In this document: piece after piece, positions 52,201 through 60,607 of the stretch
Layout: the number at the start of each line of letters is the position of its first letter
How positions within the stretch are numbered: position 1 is the first letter of the stretch
DNA from: an uncultured Roseovarius sp.
GTDB lineage: Bacteria; Pseudomonadota; Alphaproteobacteria; Rhodobacterales; Rhodobacteraceae
Length of the DNA: 64,000 nt
Assembly: GCA_951812895.1 (NCBI GenBank)
Contig: OX638333.1
Location: 3,390,001 to 3,454,000, forward strand
Direction of reading: 5' to 3'
Program-made: the position numbers and the translations under genes
The notes under the pieces: model-generated
What the model was told of the DNA's origin: nothing
The model's database searches: none
What the model saw: the letters and a program-made list of their open reading frames with translations, nothing else

Positions 52201-52323
52201 CGACGCATCGGTAATCGTAACTTCATTGGCCAGAGAAGGAGTACCCTCGTTCGATATATCGAGATCGAGCGTTCCTCCGCTGATGTCGCTGTTATCCGCA
52301 ACAAAGTTAATAATCTCCGGCAC
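49291..52323 (-). CDS. Secreted RTX protein with C-terminal Hint domain, copy 2
   Basis: 1010-aa acidic protein. The N-terminus (MPEIINFVADNSDISGGTLDLDISNEG) differs completely from copy 1. RTX nonapeptide blocks at about 170-275 and 490-650 (GGDGNDYIDGGGGQD) flank a beta-rich domain (DVSYDFGDVGGEYTNSLQYTAG...). From about residue 730 it closely matches copy 1: DDSITVDQGDTVTGGDGDD, TLQLTPDVTLGDITF, FAEIENIICFTPGTRIL with Hint Cys C822, and VSPQHRILFTGY. Where copy 1 has IIYANGYATES near the Hint end, this has IIYAEGIATES, so the Asn is absent. Likely exported by type I secretion from a system encoded elsewhere; extracellular Ca2+-dependent folding is expected from the family. Confidence 0.9.
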   Translation of the reverse strand: MPEIINFVADNSDISGGTLDLDISNEGTPSLANEVTITDASTTAFTEFDISKGGKGDGEIDRFIFDLSTFDDDFTITIKSEGIEDILIFDDVLTATDNGDGTWDLTYTGDDGFTHNITVEPGDAQVQFNISDGIVDGAATGEVMGPGYTDSQGDEIDGADGDDDSIRGNGGNDTIDGGAGADTIDGGDGDDIIEGGDTGSANDSLVGGAGNDSITDEGNAASNDTLEGGTGNDTLDGGLGADSMDGGSGDDSIIGGNGNDTIYGGDGVAAVPLDRAAFQWDLIPDPDDGGVIDNGDNLSTGTQTVGGVDVSYDFGDVGGEYTNSLQYTAGIDTGSGTMDTTSAASFENDGLASISFSEAVENIEFRINDFEDELETMQITVYDASNNPIAFNVSLGADVNGTNTDGVAGLDEFEGEDDESATDNDPSGSILIEIPGPASRIEFDFNSSGGTLTLTDIWFDDPSTGIAAEAGGNDTIDGGDGHDLIDGGDGNDYIDGGGGQDTLLGGTGNDTILGASSNDSIDGGTGTDSIVAGAGNDSISDGNDTDNDTIFGGSGNDTITATGGDDLLYGGSDRDVISGGDGADTIYGGDGDDTITGESGDDRIMLEDDFRSDDITGGETGETNGDTLDASGMATGSIDVTYTGDEAGTAETGGFTATFSEIENLILSDQNDTLDASADSLGVNVDAGGGADTLLGSTGADTIDGGTGNDTIDGADGADSITGGAGDDSITVDQGDTVTGGDGDDYFTIADLDTSGTGNAAISITGGEGSETGGDTLQLTPDVTLGDITFSNTNDLAGGLSGSFSMADGTLVTFAEIENIICFTPGTRILTQHGERKIEDLRLGDMVLTRDNGLRPIRWIGKRTVPATGKFAPVLIASSVMDGSRCGLLVSPQHRILFTGYQAELLFGETEVLVTAKHLVDGKDVTVQKQDEVTYIHIMFDHHEIIYAEGIATESFHAGEVALGAVEEAAREELFGIFPELRTAAGQHRETARTCLKQKEAKLLGSYRSG

Positions 52324-52815
52324 TGCGCCTACCTCATCAAACTGGCGGTGCCTGCCTCTTTTCTGTGGGCGGTCACCACCAAAACAAAACTTTTGCCACC
52401 TAATCCGCGAAATTCCGGATCTGGTTGGGTCTGCAAAAGGCCAGATTACTTGGGCGAAATTCAGACAAATTTGAGCGGGACTCGGGGTAAAGTCGTGAAT
52501 TCACCACCCGGCTTTTGAGGCGCTACTCGTCAAAATTGTATTGCACACTGTCCGGTTAGCTAGGCGCGTATGCGCTCGGCTTATGTGTAAGTATCAGAAA
52601 TAAATGATATTTCAGGGGCGATCAGATTGCGCAAAGCAACGAAAATGCCTGTGCAACGGCGGTTTTACTCAGATCATCGCCGCACCGGCAGCAAAGTTGC
52701 CCAATTTGGTGACACAATTCGCGACACCACAGCGCATAACTAAGTGTTCAAAGGCCCAATGCTTACTGGGAAACGCCATCCAACTGTATATTTACAGCGC
52801 AGGTATCCGCCAGGA
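52324..52815. other. Gene-less upstream region of RTX copy 2
   Basis: 492 bp without a supported gene, between the RTX copy 2 start and the stop of the YjbR-like gene (both minus strand). It should hold the RTX copy 2 promoter. Only very short inverted repeats (e.g. GCGC-GTAT-GCGC near 52565) were seen. Confidence 0.5.
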
Positions 52816-53172
52816 TCACAGTCCCAACTCGGCACGCAGCTTCCGGGTCAGTTTCGCCACCACCATATCGTATGAAGCAAGCAAATGTGCCTCTAACTCC
52901 ACGTTGGAAAGACCCGGATCATCGTAAACCTGCAACCATTTCATCCCGCGTGACGCCAGATAGGGCGCGGGGCGAATGCCGGGCTGGTCCTGCAACACCT
53001 CATAGGCAATATCAGAGGCTTTGAACGTATAGGCATCGCGCCCCTCGTTCCAGCCCCCGATGGCAAAGACTTTACCACCCACTTTCCAAACATCCGCATT
53101 GCCCCACTGCACCACATAGGTGGTTGCCTTCAGCCCCCCGCAATAGCTGTTGAACGCGTCACGTGACATCAT
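52816..53172 (-). CDS. MmcQ/YjbR-family protein
   Basis: 118-aa small protein of the MmcQ/YjbR family (CyaY-like fold, proposed DNA binding, function unknown). Pattern: SRDAFNSYCGGLKATTYVVQWGNADVWKVGGKVFAIGGW, then FKASDIAYEVLQDQPGIRPAPYLASRGMKWLQVYD, typical of the family. Two adjacent ATGs (53172 and 53169) are possible starts; AGGAGA precedes them. Confidence 0.9.
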   Translation of the reverse strand: MMSRDAFNSYCGGLKATTYVVQWGNADVWKVGGKVFAIGGWNEGRDAYTFKASDIAYEVLQDQPGIRPAPYLASRGMKWLQVYDDPGLSNVELEAHLLASYDMVVAKLTRKLRAELGL

Positions 53173-53230
53173 TGTGCATCTCCTGTCGATGTTGCCGACA
53201 AGAGCTTCAGATCAATCCAACTGGCCAACA

Positions 53231-53983
53231 TCAGAACTGCCCGCCCGCAATCTCAATCGCCTGGCCATTCACACTGCCTGATCCCGGGCCGCATAACCAC
53301 AAAACAGCCTCTGCAACCTCTTCCGGGGCGATCAGGCGGCCATGTTTGTTGGCACCAACCATCATATCTCTTGCCGCATCCTCGCTCACCCCCGCGCGGG
53401 CGCTTATGGATTTCACGTTACGTGTGACAATCTCGGTATCCACGTAGGCAGGGCAAACAGCATTAAACGTCAGACCGGTTCCCAGATAATCCTCGCTTAA
53501 CCCGCGGATCAGCCCGATCAGACCATGTTTCGAGGCGGTATAGGCCGATGCGCCCTTTAATCCTTTGATCCCGGCAATCGAGGACATTCCGATCACGCGG
53601 CCCCAGTCGCTCTCACGCATAGAAGCCATGCATTCACGGATCGTCCAGAAAGCGCCGTCCAGATTGGTGGTCATGATCCGCCGCCAGAATTCTGTATCAG
53701 ATTTGTGCAGCGCCCGCCCTTCGGCCACCCCGGCATTGGCAACACAGATGTCAATCGGGCCACGGGCGGCAACGGCTTCTGCAACGCCGGTCTGAACTTG
53801 CGCCTCATCGGTGACATCCATCACGAACGGGAAAATGCGTTCCCCAGCCGCTTCTTCCAGAATGGATTTTCTTCGTCCGGTTATCGTCACCTGGGCACCA
53901 GCCTTCGCCAGCGCTTGTGCAATTGCCAGCCCTATCCCGGTGCCGCCACCGGTCACCAGCGCATGTTTTCCATCCAGTATCAT
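53231..53983 (-). CDS. Short-chain dehydrogenase/reductase (SDR), 3-hydroxyacyl/3-oxoacyl reductase-like
   Basis: 250-aa NAD(P)-dependent oxidoreductase. Cofactor motif TGGGTGIGLAIAQAL (TGxxxGxG) at about 10-24, VANAGV (NAG), catalytic Ser in GMSSIAGIKG, YTASKHG (YxxxK), and NAVCPAYVDTEIV after it. FabG, PHB reductase and 3-hydroxybutyrate dehydrogenase are all similar; the GLIRGLSEDYLGTGLTFNAVCPAYVDTE region leans toward the 3-hydroxybutyrate/acetoacetyl-CoA type without deciding. It lies 58 nt before the YjbR-like gene on the same strand. Confidence 0.88.
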   Translation of the reverse strand: MILDGKHALVTGGGTGIGLAIAQALAKAGAQVTITGRRKSILEEAAGERIFPFVMDVTDEAQVQTGVAEAVAARGPIDICVANAGVAEGRALHKSDTEFWRRIMTTNLDGAFWTIRECMASMRESDWGRVIGMSSIAGIKGLKGASAYTASKHGLIGLIRGLSEDYLGTGLTFNAVCPAYVDTEIVTRNVKSISARAGVSEDAARDMMVGANKHGRLIAPEEVAEAVLWLCGPGSGSVNGQAIEIAGGQF

Positions 53984-54377
53984 GGTTAAACCCTATCCGA
54001 TTAACCGGGGGGTACAAGCGTGACCGACAAGGCAGCCGCGTGTTCAGATATTGTTGAAATCTGCTGTCAGCAACTGCCCGGAAAAAGCTACTCTTGGATG
54101 CGTTTGCATGCCGTAAAATAAGGGTCTTCCGCTGATTCTTTTTGCCAATCTTCCCGCCGCAATCCGCTCCGATTTCATCGAACTAAACCACCTTTATCCC
54201 GATTTCAGTGCGATTTTTCCCAAAATTTCCGAAAATCAGGGCATTGGTCCTAAGGCATGCGGCAATCTGGGTGTCGCATGTCTCTTTGGTCTGTGAAATA
54301 ACGACCCTTGAACAGAGGAATGCGGCGCTGCAGCATTCTGTAAATGAAACGCAATCTGCCAGAAGGGGGATGCCACG
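53984..54377. other. Divergent promoter region of the SDR and pntA genes
   Basis: 394 bp without a supported gene. A frame on the minus strand (54183-54644) is antisense to pntA and has no family pattern. The region must contain the pntAB promoter; a loose inverted repeat (GCATGCGGC / GTCGCATGT) lies near 54258-54286. Confidence 0.45.
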
Positions 54378-55952
54378 TTGAAGATCGGAACGCCGAAAGA
54401 GATCTTTGAAGGGGAAGCACGGGTCGCGATGACGCCAGACTCGGCGCTGCAACTGCAAAAACTTGGACATGAATGTTTGATTGAATCCGGGGCAGGTGCT
54501 GCTGCCGGGTTCTCGAATGCTGACTACAAAGCCGCAGGCGTTGAGGTTGTCAAAACCGCCGCTGCACTTTGGAAGGCCAGCGAAATCGTGGCCAAGGTTC
54601 GCCCGCCGGAAGGTACAGAGATCAAGCGTCTGCGCGAAGGGCAAACGCTGATTTCATTCTTCAACCCGGGCGGCAACGAAGACCAGATGGCACTTGCCGC
54701 TGAAAAGGGCGCAACCGTTGTGGCGATGGAAATGGTACCGCGTATCAGCCGGGCGCAGAAGATGGATGCTTTGTCCTCCATGGCTAATATCGCTGGTTAC
54801 CGCGCCGTGATCGAGGCAGGCAATAACTTCGGCCGCTTTTTCACCGGTCAGGTAACCGCGGCGGGCAAAGTACCGCCCGCCAAGGTGTTGATCGTCGGGG
54901 CAGGAGTGGCAGGACTTGCCGCAATTGGCACATCTACTTCTCTGGGTGCCATTACCTATGCATTCGATGTGCGGCCCGAAGTGGCCGAACAAATCGAATC
55001 CATGGGGGCCGAGTTCGTCTTTCTTGAATTTGAAGAAAGCGCGCAGGACGGCGCCGCGACGGGCGGTTACGCTGCACCCTCATCACCGGAATTCCGCGAG
55101 GCACAGCTGGCCAAGTTCCGCGAAATGGCCCCGGACATTGATATTGTTATCACCACGGCGCTGATCCCCAACCGTCCTGCTCCGGTTCTTTGGACCGAAG
55201 ATATGGTTGGTCTGATGAAACCCGGCAGTGTGATCATCGACCTTGCCGCTGAACGTGGTGGCAATTGTGAGCTGACCGTGGCTGACGAGAAAATCGTTTC
55301 GAAAAACGGCGTTACGATTGTTGGTTATACCGATTTCCCGTCGCGGATGGCGACGCAAAGCTCGACCCTCTACGCGACAAACATTCGGCATATGATGACC
55401 GACCTTACGCCCGAAAAAGACGGCAAGGTTGTGCATGACATGGAGGATGACGTTATTCGCGGCGCTACTGTAGCGCATGCGGGTGAGGTGACATTCCCAC
55501 CTCCGCCACCAAAAATTCAGGCAATTGCGGCCCAACCAGCCAAGGAAGCTCCTAAAGAGCTTACTGTAGAAGAGAAAAAGGCCCAGGAAGTTGAAGCATT
55601 CAAGGCGCAAACCCGCAGCCAGATCACGCTTCTTGCCGTTGGCGGGGCCTTGACCCTTGGTGTGGGGCTTGTTGCTCCGGCCAGCTTTATGCAGCACTTC
55701 ATCGTGTTCGTGCTGGCCGTGTTCGTGGGCTTCCAGGTGATCTGGAATGTTTCACACAGCCTGCACACACCGTTGATGGCGGTTACGAACGCAATTTCGT
55801 CGATCATCATCCTCGGGGCATTGATGCAGATCGGATCAGGCTCGTATCTCGTGATCCTTTTGGCCGCATTGTCGGTCTTCATGGCCGGAATAAACATATT
55901 CGGCGGCTTCCTTGTCACCCGGCGCATGCTTGCCATGTTCCAGAAATCTTAA
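54378..55952 (+). CDS. pntA: NAD(P) transhydrogenase subunit alpha
   Basis: 524-aa subunit of the proton-translocating transhydrogenase that makes NADPH from NADH using the proton gradient. The start is a TTG at 54378 ([19 protein letters not shown] is the conserved N-terminus), 7-8 nt after AGAAGGGGGA. The NAD-binding dI domain contains [19 protein letters not shown] Pro/Ala/Lys-rich linker (about 375-410) leads to four membrane helices ([20 protein letters not shown] ... [11 protein letters not shown]). Fused E. coli-type PntA, not the split PntAa/PntAb form. pntB follows after 13 nt. Confidence 0.96.
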   Translation: MKIGTPKEIFEGEARVAMTPDSALQLQKLGHECLIESGAGAAAGFSNADYKAAGVEVVKTAAALWKASEIVAKVRPPEGTEIKRLREGQTLISFFNPGGNEDQMALAAEKGATVVAMEMVPRISRAQKMDALSSMANIAGYRAVIEAGNNFGRFFTGQVTAAGKVPPAKVLIVGAGVAGLAAIGTSTSLGAITYAFDVRPEVAEQIESMGAEFVFLEFEESAQDGAATGGYAAPSSPEFREAQLAKFREMAPDIDIVITTALIPNRPAPVLWTEDMVGLMKPGSVIIDLAAERGGNCELTVADEKIVSKNGVTIVGYTDFPSRMATQSSTLYATNIRHMMTDLTPEKDGKVVHDMEDDVIRGATVAHAGEVTFPPPPPKIQAIAAQPAKEAPKELTVEEKKAQEVEAFKAQTRSQITLLAVGGALTLGVGLVAPASFMQHFIVFVLAVFVGFQVIWNVSHSLHTPLMAVTNAISSIIILGALMQIGSGSYLVILLAALSVFMAGINIFGGFLVTRRMLAMFQKS

Positions 55953-55965
55953 GGGGGCCGGGATT

Positions 55966-57399
55966 ATGGAATTCGGATTTACCACTGCTGCCTATGTTGT
56001 TGCGGCTGTTCTCTTTATCCTCTCCTTGGGGGGGCTCTCAGGCCAGGAAAGCGCCAAGCGCGCGATCTGGTACGGCATTGTAGGCATGGCGTTGGCAGTA
56101 CTGGCCACGTTAATCGGGCCGGGTGCTGGTTTGTGGCTGTTGTCATTGCTGCTGATCGCGGCGGGCGGAACCATCGGTTATGTCGTGGCCCAGCGGGTGC
56201 AGATGACCGAGATGCCGCAGCTTGTGGCGGCAATGCACTCTTTGGTTGGTTTGGCTGCTGTTTTTGTGGGCTTCAATGCGCATTTTGAGCTGGGCAATGT
56301 TCTGGCGATGGATGATGCGGCCAAGAAAGCCACCGAAGGGTTTGCCGCGCTTCTGGCCAAGAAAGACAGTGTCGAGATCGCAATTCTGCGGGTTGAGCTG
56401 TTCCTGGGCGTCTTCATTGGGGCGATCACCTTTACCGGTTCGGTCATTGCCTATGGCAAACTGGCGGGCAAGGTGACCTCTGCCGCGACCAAACTGCCGG
56501 GTGGCCACGCGCTGAACGCCGGGGCGGCGGCGTTGTCGCTGATCTGTCTGATCTGGTACTTCAACACGGGCGGTTTTCTGCCGCTGTTTGTGATGACGCT
56601 GGCCGCGTTTTTCATCGGCTATCACCTGATCATGGGCATCGGCGGCGCCGATATGCCGGTGGTTGTGTCGATGCTCAACAGCTACTCAGGCTGGGCCGCC
56701 GCGGCGATCGGCTTCTCGCTTGGCAATGATCTGCTGATCGTTGTTGGCGCTCTTGTCGGCTCAAGCGGTGCGATCCTCAGCTACATCATGTGCAAGGCGA
56801 TGAACCGGCATTTTGTCAGCGTCATACTGGGCGGCTTTGGTGGCCCCGCGGGTGAACAGATGGCTGTCGAAGGGGAACAGATTGCAATCGATGCTGACGG
56901 TGTTGCTGCGGCGCTGAATGACGCAGACAGCGTCATCATCATCCCCGGTTATGGCATGGCGGTGGCACAGGCCCAGCAAGCGGTTAGCGAGCTCACATCG
57001 AAACTGCGGGGCAAGGGTAAGAATGTTCGCTTTGCCATCCACCCGGTTGCCGGCCGTTTGCCCGGGCACATGAACGTGCTGCTGGCCGAGGCGCGTGTGC
57101 CTTACGACATCGTGATGGAAATGGACGAGATCAATGATGACTTCCCGGAAACGGACGTGGCCATTGTCATCGGCTCGAACGACATCGTAAACCCGGCAGC
57201 GCAGGATGATCCGAATTCCCCAATCGCAGGGATGCCGGTTCTGGAATGCTGGAAAGCCAAACAGGTGTTCGTGTCCAAGCGCGGGCAGGGCACGGGTTAC
57301 TCCGGCATCGAAAACCCGCTGTTCTATAAGGAAAACACACGCATGTTCTATGGCGATGCCAAAGACAGCGTATCCAAGCTCCTGCCGATGATCGACTAA
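55966..57399 (+). CDS. pntB: NAD(P) transhydrogenase subunit beta
   Basis: 477-aa partner subunit. Start at ATG 55966 ([25 protein letters not shown]) after AAGGGGG; an upstream in-frame start would lie inside pntA. About eight to nine membrane helices, then the NADP-binding dIII domain: [84 protein letters not shown]. Complete. A strong terminator follows 18 nt after the stop. Confidence 0.97.
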   Translation: MEFGFTTAAYVVAAVLFILSLGGLSGQESAKRAIWYGIVGMALAVLATLIGPGAGLWLLSLLLIAAGGTIGYVVAQRVQMTEMPQLVAAMHSLVGLAAVFVGFNAHFELGNVLAMDDAAKKATEGFAALLAKKDSVEIAILRVELFLGVFIGAITFTGSVIAYGKLAGKVTSAATKLPGGHALNAGAAALSLICLIWYFNTGGFLPLFVMTLAAFFIGYHLIMGIGGADMPVVVSMLNSYSGWAAAAIGFSLGNDLLIVVGALVGSSGAILSYIMCKAMNRHFVSVILGGFGGPAGEQMAVEGEQIAIDADGVAAALNDADSVIIIPGYGMAVAQAQQAVSELTSKLRGKGKNVRFAIHPVAGRLPGHMNVLLAEARVPYDIVMEMDEINDDFPETDVAIVIGSNDIVNPAAQDDPNSPIAGMPVLECWKAKQVFVSKRGQGTGYSGIENPLFYKENTRMFYGDAKDSVSKLLPMID

Positions 57400-57417
57400 T
57401 CCGGAAAGAGTTGACTG

Positions 57418-57447
57418 AAAAGGGCGTCCGTTTGGGCGCCCTTTTTT
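57418..57447 (+). terminator. Intrinsic terminator of pntAB
   Basis: A 9-bp stem AAAAGGGCG / CGCCCTTTT with a 10-nt loop ends in TTTTTT, 18 nt after the pntB stop. It separates pntAB from the DUF3422 gene. Confidence 0.9.
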
Positions 57448-57627
57448 ATTGCGTCGTGTGTGCCTTCGGTGTCGGTCTGCCTCTGATGAAGAAATTTGCT
57501 CGCTAAATGTAGGGTCGGGCGCACGGTATGCAGAAGTATGCCGCTAAGGCATTGAAGTTGCGACAATATTACGTTTGACATCCATCGGGCCGTGGCTAGT
57601 GTGCGCGAAAATTCTGGACACGTCCTC

Positions 57628-58908
57628 ATGCCCACCATCAATGATCACCCCCTGCGTTACAGTCTTGCTAACGAGTTGCACGCGCGCCCATTTCCATCTC
57701 TGGGCGCACCCGCAACAGCGGTTTTTCTGGCGATCAAGCAAGAACATAACGCAGCAGCGCGTGACAGATCGGCGGATTTTAGCCATCTGCTGGACCTGCT
57801 TGACCGGCATGGTGCACCTCATCCCCAGCCGGGTGCCACGCATTATTCAGGTTCTATTGGGCGGCACACTCTGAAATGGGAAAGCCATACAGAGTTTGTT
57901 ACCTACACAGTCTTTTCCAACGGCCTCAGCGCCCGACCGTTTGACCCGGCGGATTTCGGGGTGTTCCCAGAAGACTGGCTTGACGCAGCGCCGGGACAGC
58001 GGATTACATCCGCATTGATCCGGGTCGAACCCACATCGGATGATGCTCAGCTGGCACACAATGTTTCAGAATGGTTTGTCCCTGAAAGTGTGGCCGTGGC
58101 CCGCGTGTTAGACAACGCGGCGGTGATTGCTGGTGATTTTCGCATCGACCCATCGGGCCACCAACGCTTTCTTGTCAGTGTCTCGCCAGAAACCGGACCA
58201 CGTCGGATCGGCCGGATCGTTCAGCGGATCTGTGAGATAGAGACCTACAAATCACTCTCGATGCTCGGATTTTCCCGTTCACGCGAAATGAGCCCACGCA
58301 TGGGTGAGCTGGATGACCGTCTCAGTCTAATGATTGGAGAGATGGCAGATGGTACAGCCGGGGCTGAGGATACCTTGCGAGAATTGCTTAAAATCTCTGC
58401 AGAGTTAGAGGCAATGGTCGCCCATTCTTCATTTCGTTTTGGTGCAACGGAGGCCTATCAGGAAATTGTAAACCAACGGATTTTGGTTCTGCGTGAAGAA
58501 CGCTACGAAGGCTCGCAGTCTTTTTCTGAGTTTATGATGCGCCGATTTGAACCTGCCATGCGTACAGTCGGGTCCACACTTGATCGGCTACGCGCCATGG
58601 CCGATCGCGCCCGCCGCGCGGGCGAGCTTTTGCGTACACGGGTTGATGTGGAACGCAGCGCGCATAACCAGAAAGTGTTGGAGAGCATGGACCGTCGGGC
58701 GGACCTGCAACTCAGGCTACAGCACACCGTTGAAGGGTTGTCCGTTGTAGCGATCAGCTACTATGCGGTCTCGCTCACAGGTTATCTGATCTATCCCCTT
58801 GGCGATGCTGTGGGGATCAACAAGGGAACGTTGATCGCCCTTATCACACTGCCAGTGATTGCTGCTGTCTGGTGGATGGTACGTCGGATCAGGAACAAAC
58901 TGCACTAA
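57628..58908 (+). CDS. DUF3422-family membrane-anchored protein
   Basis: 426 aa from ATG 57628 (MPTINDHPLRYSLANELHARPFP, the typical DUF3422 beginning; a start at 57592 would add 12 atypical residues). The body is soluble and helical with HTEFVTYTVFSNG and SREMSPRMGELDDRLS segments. The C-terminus has two membrane helices (LSVVAISYYAVSLTGYLIYPLG and GTLIALITLPVIAAVWWMV) separated by a short loop, so it is anchored in the inner membrane with a cytosolic body. Function unknown. Confidence 0.88.
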   Translation: MPTINDHPLRYSLANELHARPFPSLGAPATAVFLAIKQEHNAAARDRSADFSHLLDLLDRHGAPHPQPGATHYSGSIGRHTLKWESHTEFVTYTVFSNGLSARPFDPADFGVFPEDWLDAAPGQRITSALIRVEPTSDDAQLAHNVSEWFVPESVAVARVLDNAAVIAGDFRIDPSGHQRFLVSVSPETGPRRIGRIVQRICEIETYKSLSMLGFSRSREMSPRMGELDDRLSLMIGEMADGTAGAEDTLRELLKISAELEAMVAHSSFRFGATEAYQEIVNQRILVLREERYEGSQSFSEFMMRRFEPAMRTVGSTLDRLRAMADRARRAGELLRTRVDVERSAHNQKVLESMDRRADLQLRLQHTVEGLSVVAISYYAVSLTGYLIYPLGDAVGINKGTLIALITLPVIAAVWWMVRRIRNKLH

Positions 58909-58953
58909 GTAGGGCAACACTTGCTGCAGCCTGTAATACCAATTTTGTGAATA

Positions 58954-59028
58954 TGGCGGTCGCGACGGGACTCGAACCCGCAACACCCGGATAGACAATC
59001 CAGTGCTCTCCCGTTGAGCTACGCGACC
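58954..59028 (-). tRNA. tRNA-Asp (GTC)
   Basis: Minus-strand cloverleaf: acceptor GGTCGCG / CGCGACC, T8-A9, D arm GCTC...GAGC, anticodon stem CTGGA/TCCGG with loop TTGTCTA (anticodon GTC), and T-loop GTTCGAGTC. Discriminator G and encoded CCA (58954-58956). It is followed 10 nt away by tRNA-Glu on the same strand, so they are probably co-transcribed. Confidence 0.95.
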
Positions 59029-59038
59029 GCATTCGGCT

Positions 59039-59113
59039 TGGCAGGGCGTACGGGATTTGAACCCGTGTTGTCCGTTCGAAAGACGGGTGTCCTGACCACT
59101 AGACGAACGCCCC
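59039..59113 (-). tRNA. tRNA-Glu (TTC)
   Basis: Minus-strand cloverleaf: acceptor GGGGCGT / ACGCCCT with a G-U first pair, T8-C9, D arm GTCTAGTGGTCAGGAC, anticodon loop CTTTCGA (anticodon TTC), T-loop GTTCAAATC. Discriminator G and CCA encoded (59039-59041). It is the upstream member of a tRNA-Glu/tRNA-Asp pair. Confidence 0.95.
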
Positions 59114-59586
59114 TAAAGCCTTGGAAGGGGTATAGATCGCAGAGCAGTGTATGTAAATTAAATATAATTATAACAAATGCTTAGGAAAATAAATTTGGTT
59201 CGGTGAATTGTTATTCACCGGGCGCACCGGAACGCCGGGGTCGTATGCGTAAGGCTCAAGATACGGGAGACAGCGCTTTGCGGCATTGCCTCCTCGATAT
59301 CGTCGGGTTCTTCGAGGGACTGAGCGGTCACAGTCTGATCTCCTTGTGATGGGCATGAAAAAAGGGCGGTCACCAACTGATGCCGCCCGGGGATTGAAGA
59401 TTTCGGAAAACCTCCTTGATGAAAACACGCAACTCTACATCACGCGCCCTCCTTGGGCGGTGGTTTCAGAATCTCGTTCTGAAAATCGGGTGTTCATCAA
59501 ATCAGTCTCCATTTCGCGGAGCACGAAGTAGCAGAATTTGCTTGTGTTGGGAAGGCTTCTGTTGACGGAAGACATCTGTCGCTGAG
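59114..59586. other. Gene-less region between nusB and the tRNA pair
   Basis: 473 bp with no gene I can support; the short open frames on both strands have no family pattern and cross the terminator at 59358-59388. The AT-rich part near 59155-59175 is suitable for the tRNA promoter. The nusB side is about 200 nt of apparent 3' untranslated sequence. Confidence 0.5.
59358..59388 (-). terminator. Intrinsic terminator for the ribB-ribH-nusB operon
   Basis: On the minus strand GGGCGG (59388-59383) pairs with CCGCCC (59369-59364) across a 13-nt loop and is followed by TTTTTT. It lies about 200 nt downstream of the nusB stop. Confidence 0.75.
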
Positions 59587-60072
59587 TTAAAACGCCTCGG
59601 GCTTCGCCTCGCGTGCCATATGGTCCAGAACCGCATTCACAAAACTGGGTTCCTTGCCTTCCGGGTAAAAACTGCGCGCGATATCCACGAACTCCGTAAT
59701 GACAACTTTGGGCGGTGTGGATCCAGCGGTGAATTCGGCCCCTGCCGCTCGGAACAAGGCGCGCAATGTCGGGTCAATGCGGTTGATTGGCCATTTTGCT
59801 ACCAGCGCACGGTCGGTCATCTGGTCAATCTTGGCCTGCAGGTTCACGGCTTCTTCCAGTAATAGGCGAAACAGGTCGATATCGCCCTCGGCCATGTCAA
59901 CGCCCTCATCCACCTCTGCCCCGAAACGGTGATCCAGAAACTCCTGGCGCACGTCGTCCACCGGTTGGCTGGAATGCTCCATCTGAAACAGTGCCTGCAC
60001 AGCATACAACCGCGCCGTCGAACGCATTTTGCGTTTGGCATTGCCGGAGAGTTGTTTGTAATCGTCGCTCAT
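59587..60072 (-). CDS. nusB: Transcription antitermination factor NusB
   Basis: 161-aa all-helical RNA-binding protein acting in rRNA antitermination with NusE. Pattern: RSTARLYAVQALFQMEHSSQPVDDVRQEFLDHRFG at the start, then MTDRALVAKWPINRIDPTLRALFRAAGAEF and the C-terminal KVVITEFVDIARSFYPEGKEPSFVNAVLDHMARE, all typical NusB. It starts 3 nt after the ribH stop. Position after ribH is the common alphaproteobacterial arrangement. Confidence 0.96.
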   Translation of the reverse strand: MSDDYKQLSGNAKRKMRSTARLYAVQALFQMEHSSQPVDDVRQEFLDHRFGAEVDEGVDMAEGDIDLFRLLLEEAVNLQAKIDQMTDRALVAKWPINRIDPTLRALFRAAGAEFTAGSTPPKVVITEFVDIARSFYPEGKEPSFVNAVLDHMAREAKPEAF

Positions 60073-60075
60073 TGC

Positions 60076-60603
60076 CTACAGATCACCGGCCAGTTTGTAT
60101 TCTTCGGCATCGGGCAGAAACCCAACCCCCTTGCGTGTACCGCCCCATTTACGCACCAGTGCAATCAGATGCAGCGCCGCGGCAGCGGCTCCAGCGCCTT
60201 TGTTCATCTGTGCCGGATCGGCACGGGCCACGGCCTGATCCCGGTTCTCGACCGTCAGAATGCCATTGCCGATACACAGCCCCTGCAGGCCCAGCATGGT
60301 GATCCCACGCGAGCTGTCGTTACAGACCGTTTCGTAATGCGTGGTCTCGCCGCGAATGACGCAACCTAATGCAACATAGCCGTCATAGTTGCTCATCCGC
60401 TCGGCTATTCCAATCGCTGTCGGCACTTCCAAGGCGCCGGGCACTTCGATCAGGTCATACGTTCCGCCTGATGCTTCAATCTCGGCCCTGGCCCCGGCAA
60501 TCATTTGATCGGCAATATCGCGGTAGAACGGTGCGACAACGATCAGCAGTTTCACCGGTTTGTCGAATTCTGCCCGGGGCAGGGTATATTCTGTTCCAGC
60601 CAT
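60076..60603 (-). CDS. ribH: 6,7-dimethyl-8-ribityllumazine synthase
   Basis: 175-aa penultimate enzyme of riboflavin synthesis. Characteristic segments: LLIVVAPFYRDIADQMIAGA, the substrate loop EVPGALEVPTAIGIAERM, VALGCVIRGETTHYETVCNDSSRGI (containing the active-site His) and GNGILTVENRDQA. It begins 4 nt after the ribB stop, so the operon is tight. Confidence 0.96.
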   Translation of the reverse strand: MAGTEYTLPRAEFDKPVKLLIVVAPFYRDIADQMIAGARAEIEASGGTYDLIEVPGALEVPTAIGIAERMSNYDGYVALGCVIRGETTHYETVCNDSSRGITMLGLQGLCIGNGILTVENRDQAVARADPAQMNKGAGAAAAALHLIALVRKWGGTRKGVGFLPDAEEYKLAGDL

Positions 60604-60607
60604 GTTC

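Noticed and set aside
59168-59531. Short open frames on both strands between nusB and the tRNAs
   Set aside because: They overlap each other and the terminator hairpin, and show no family features.
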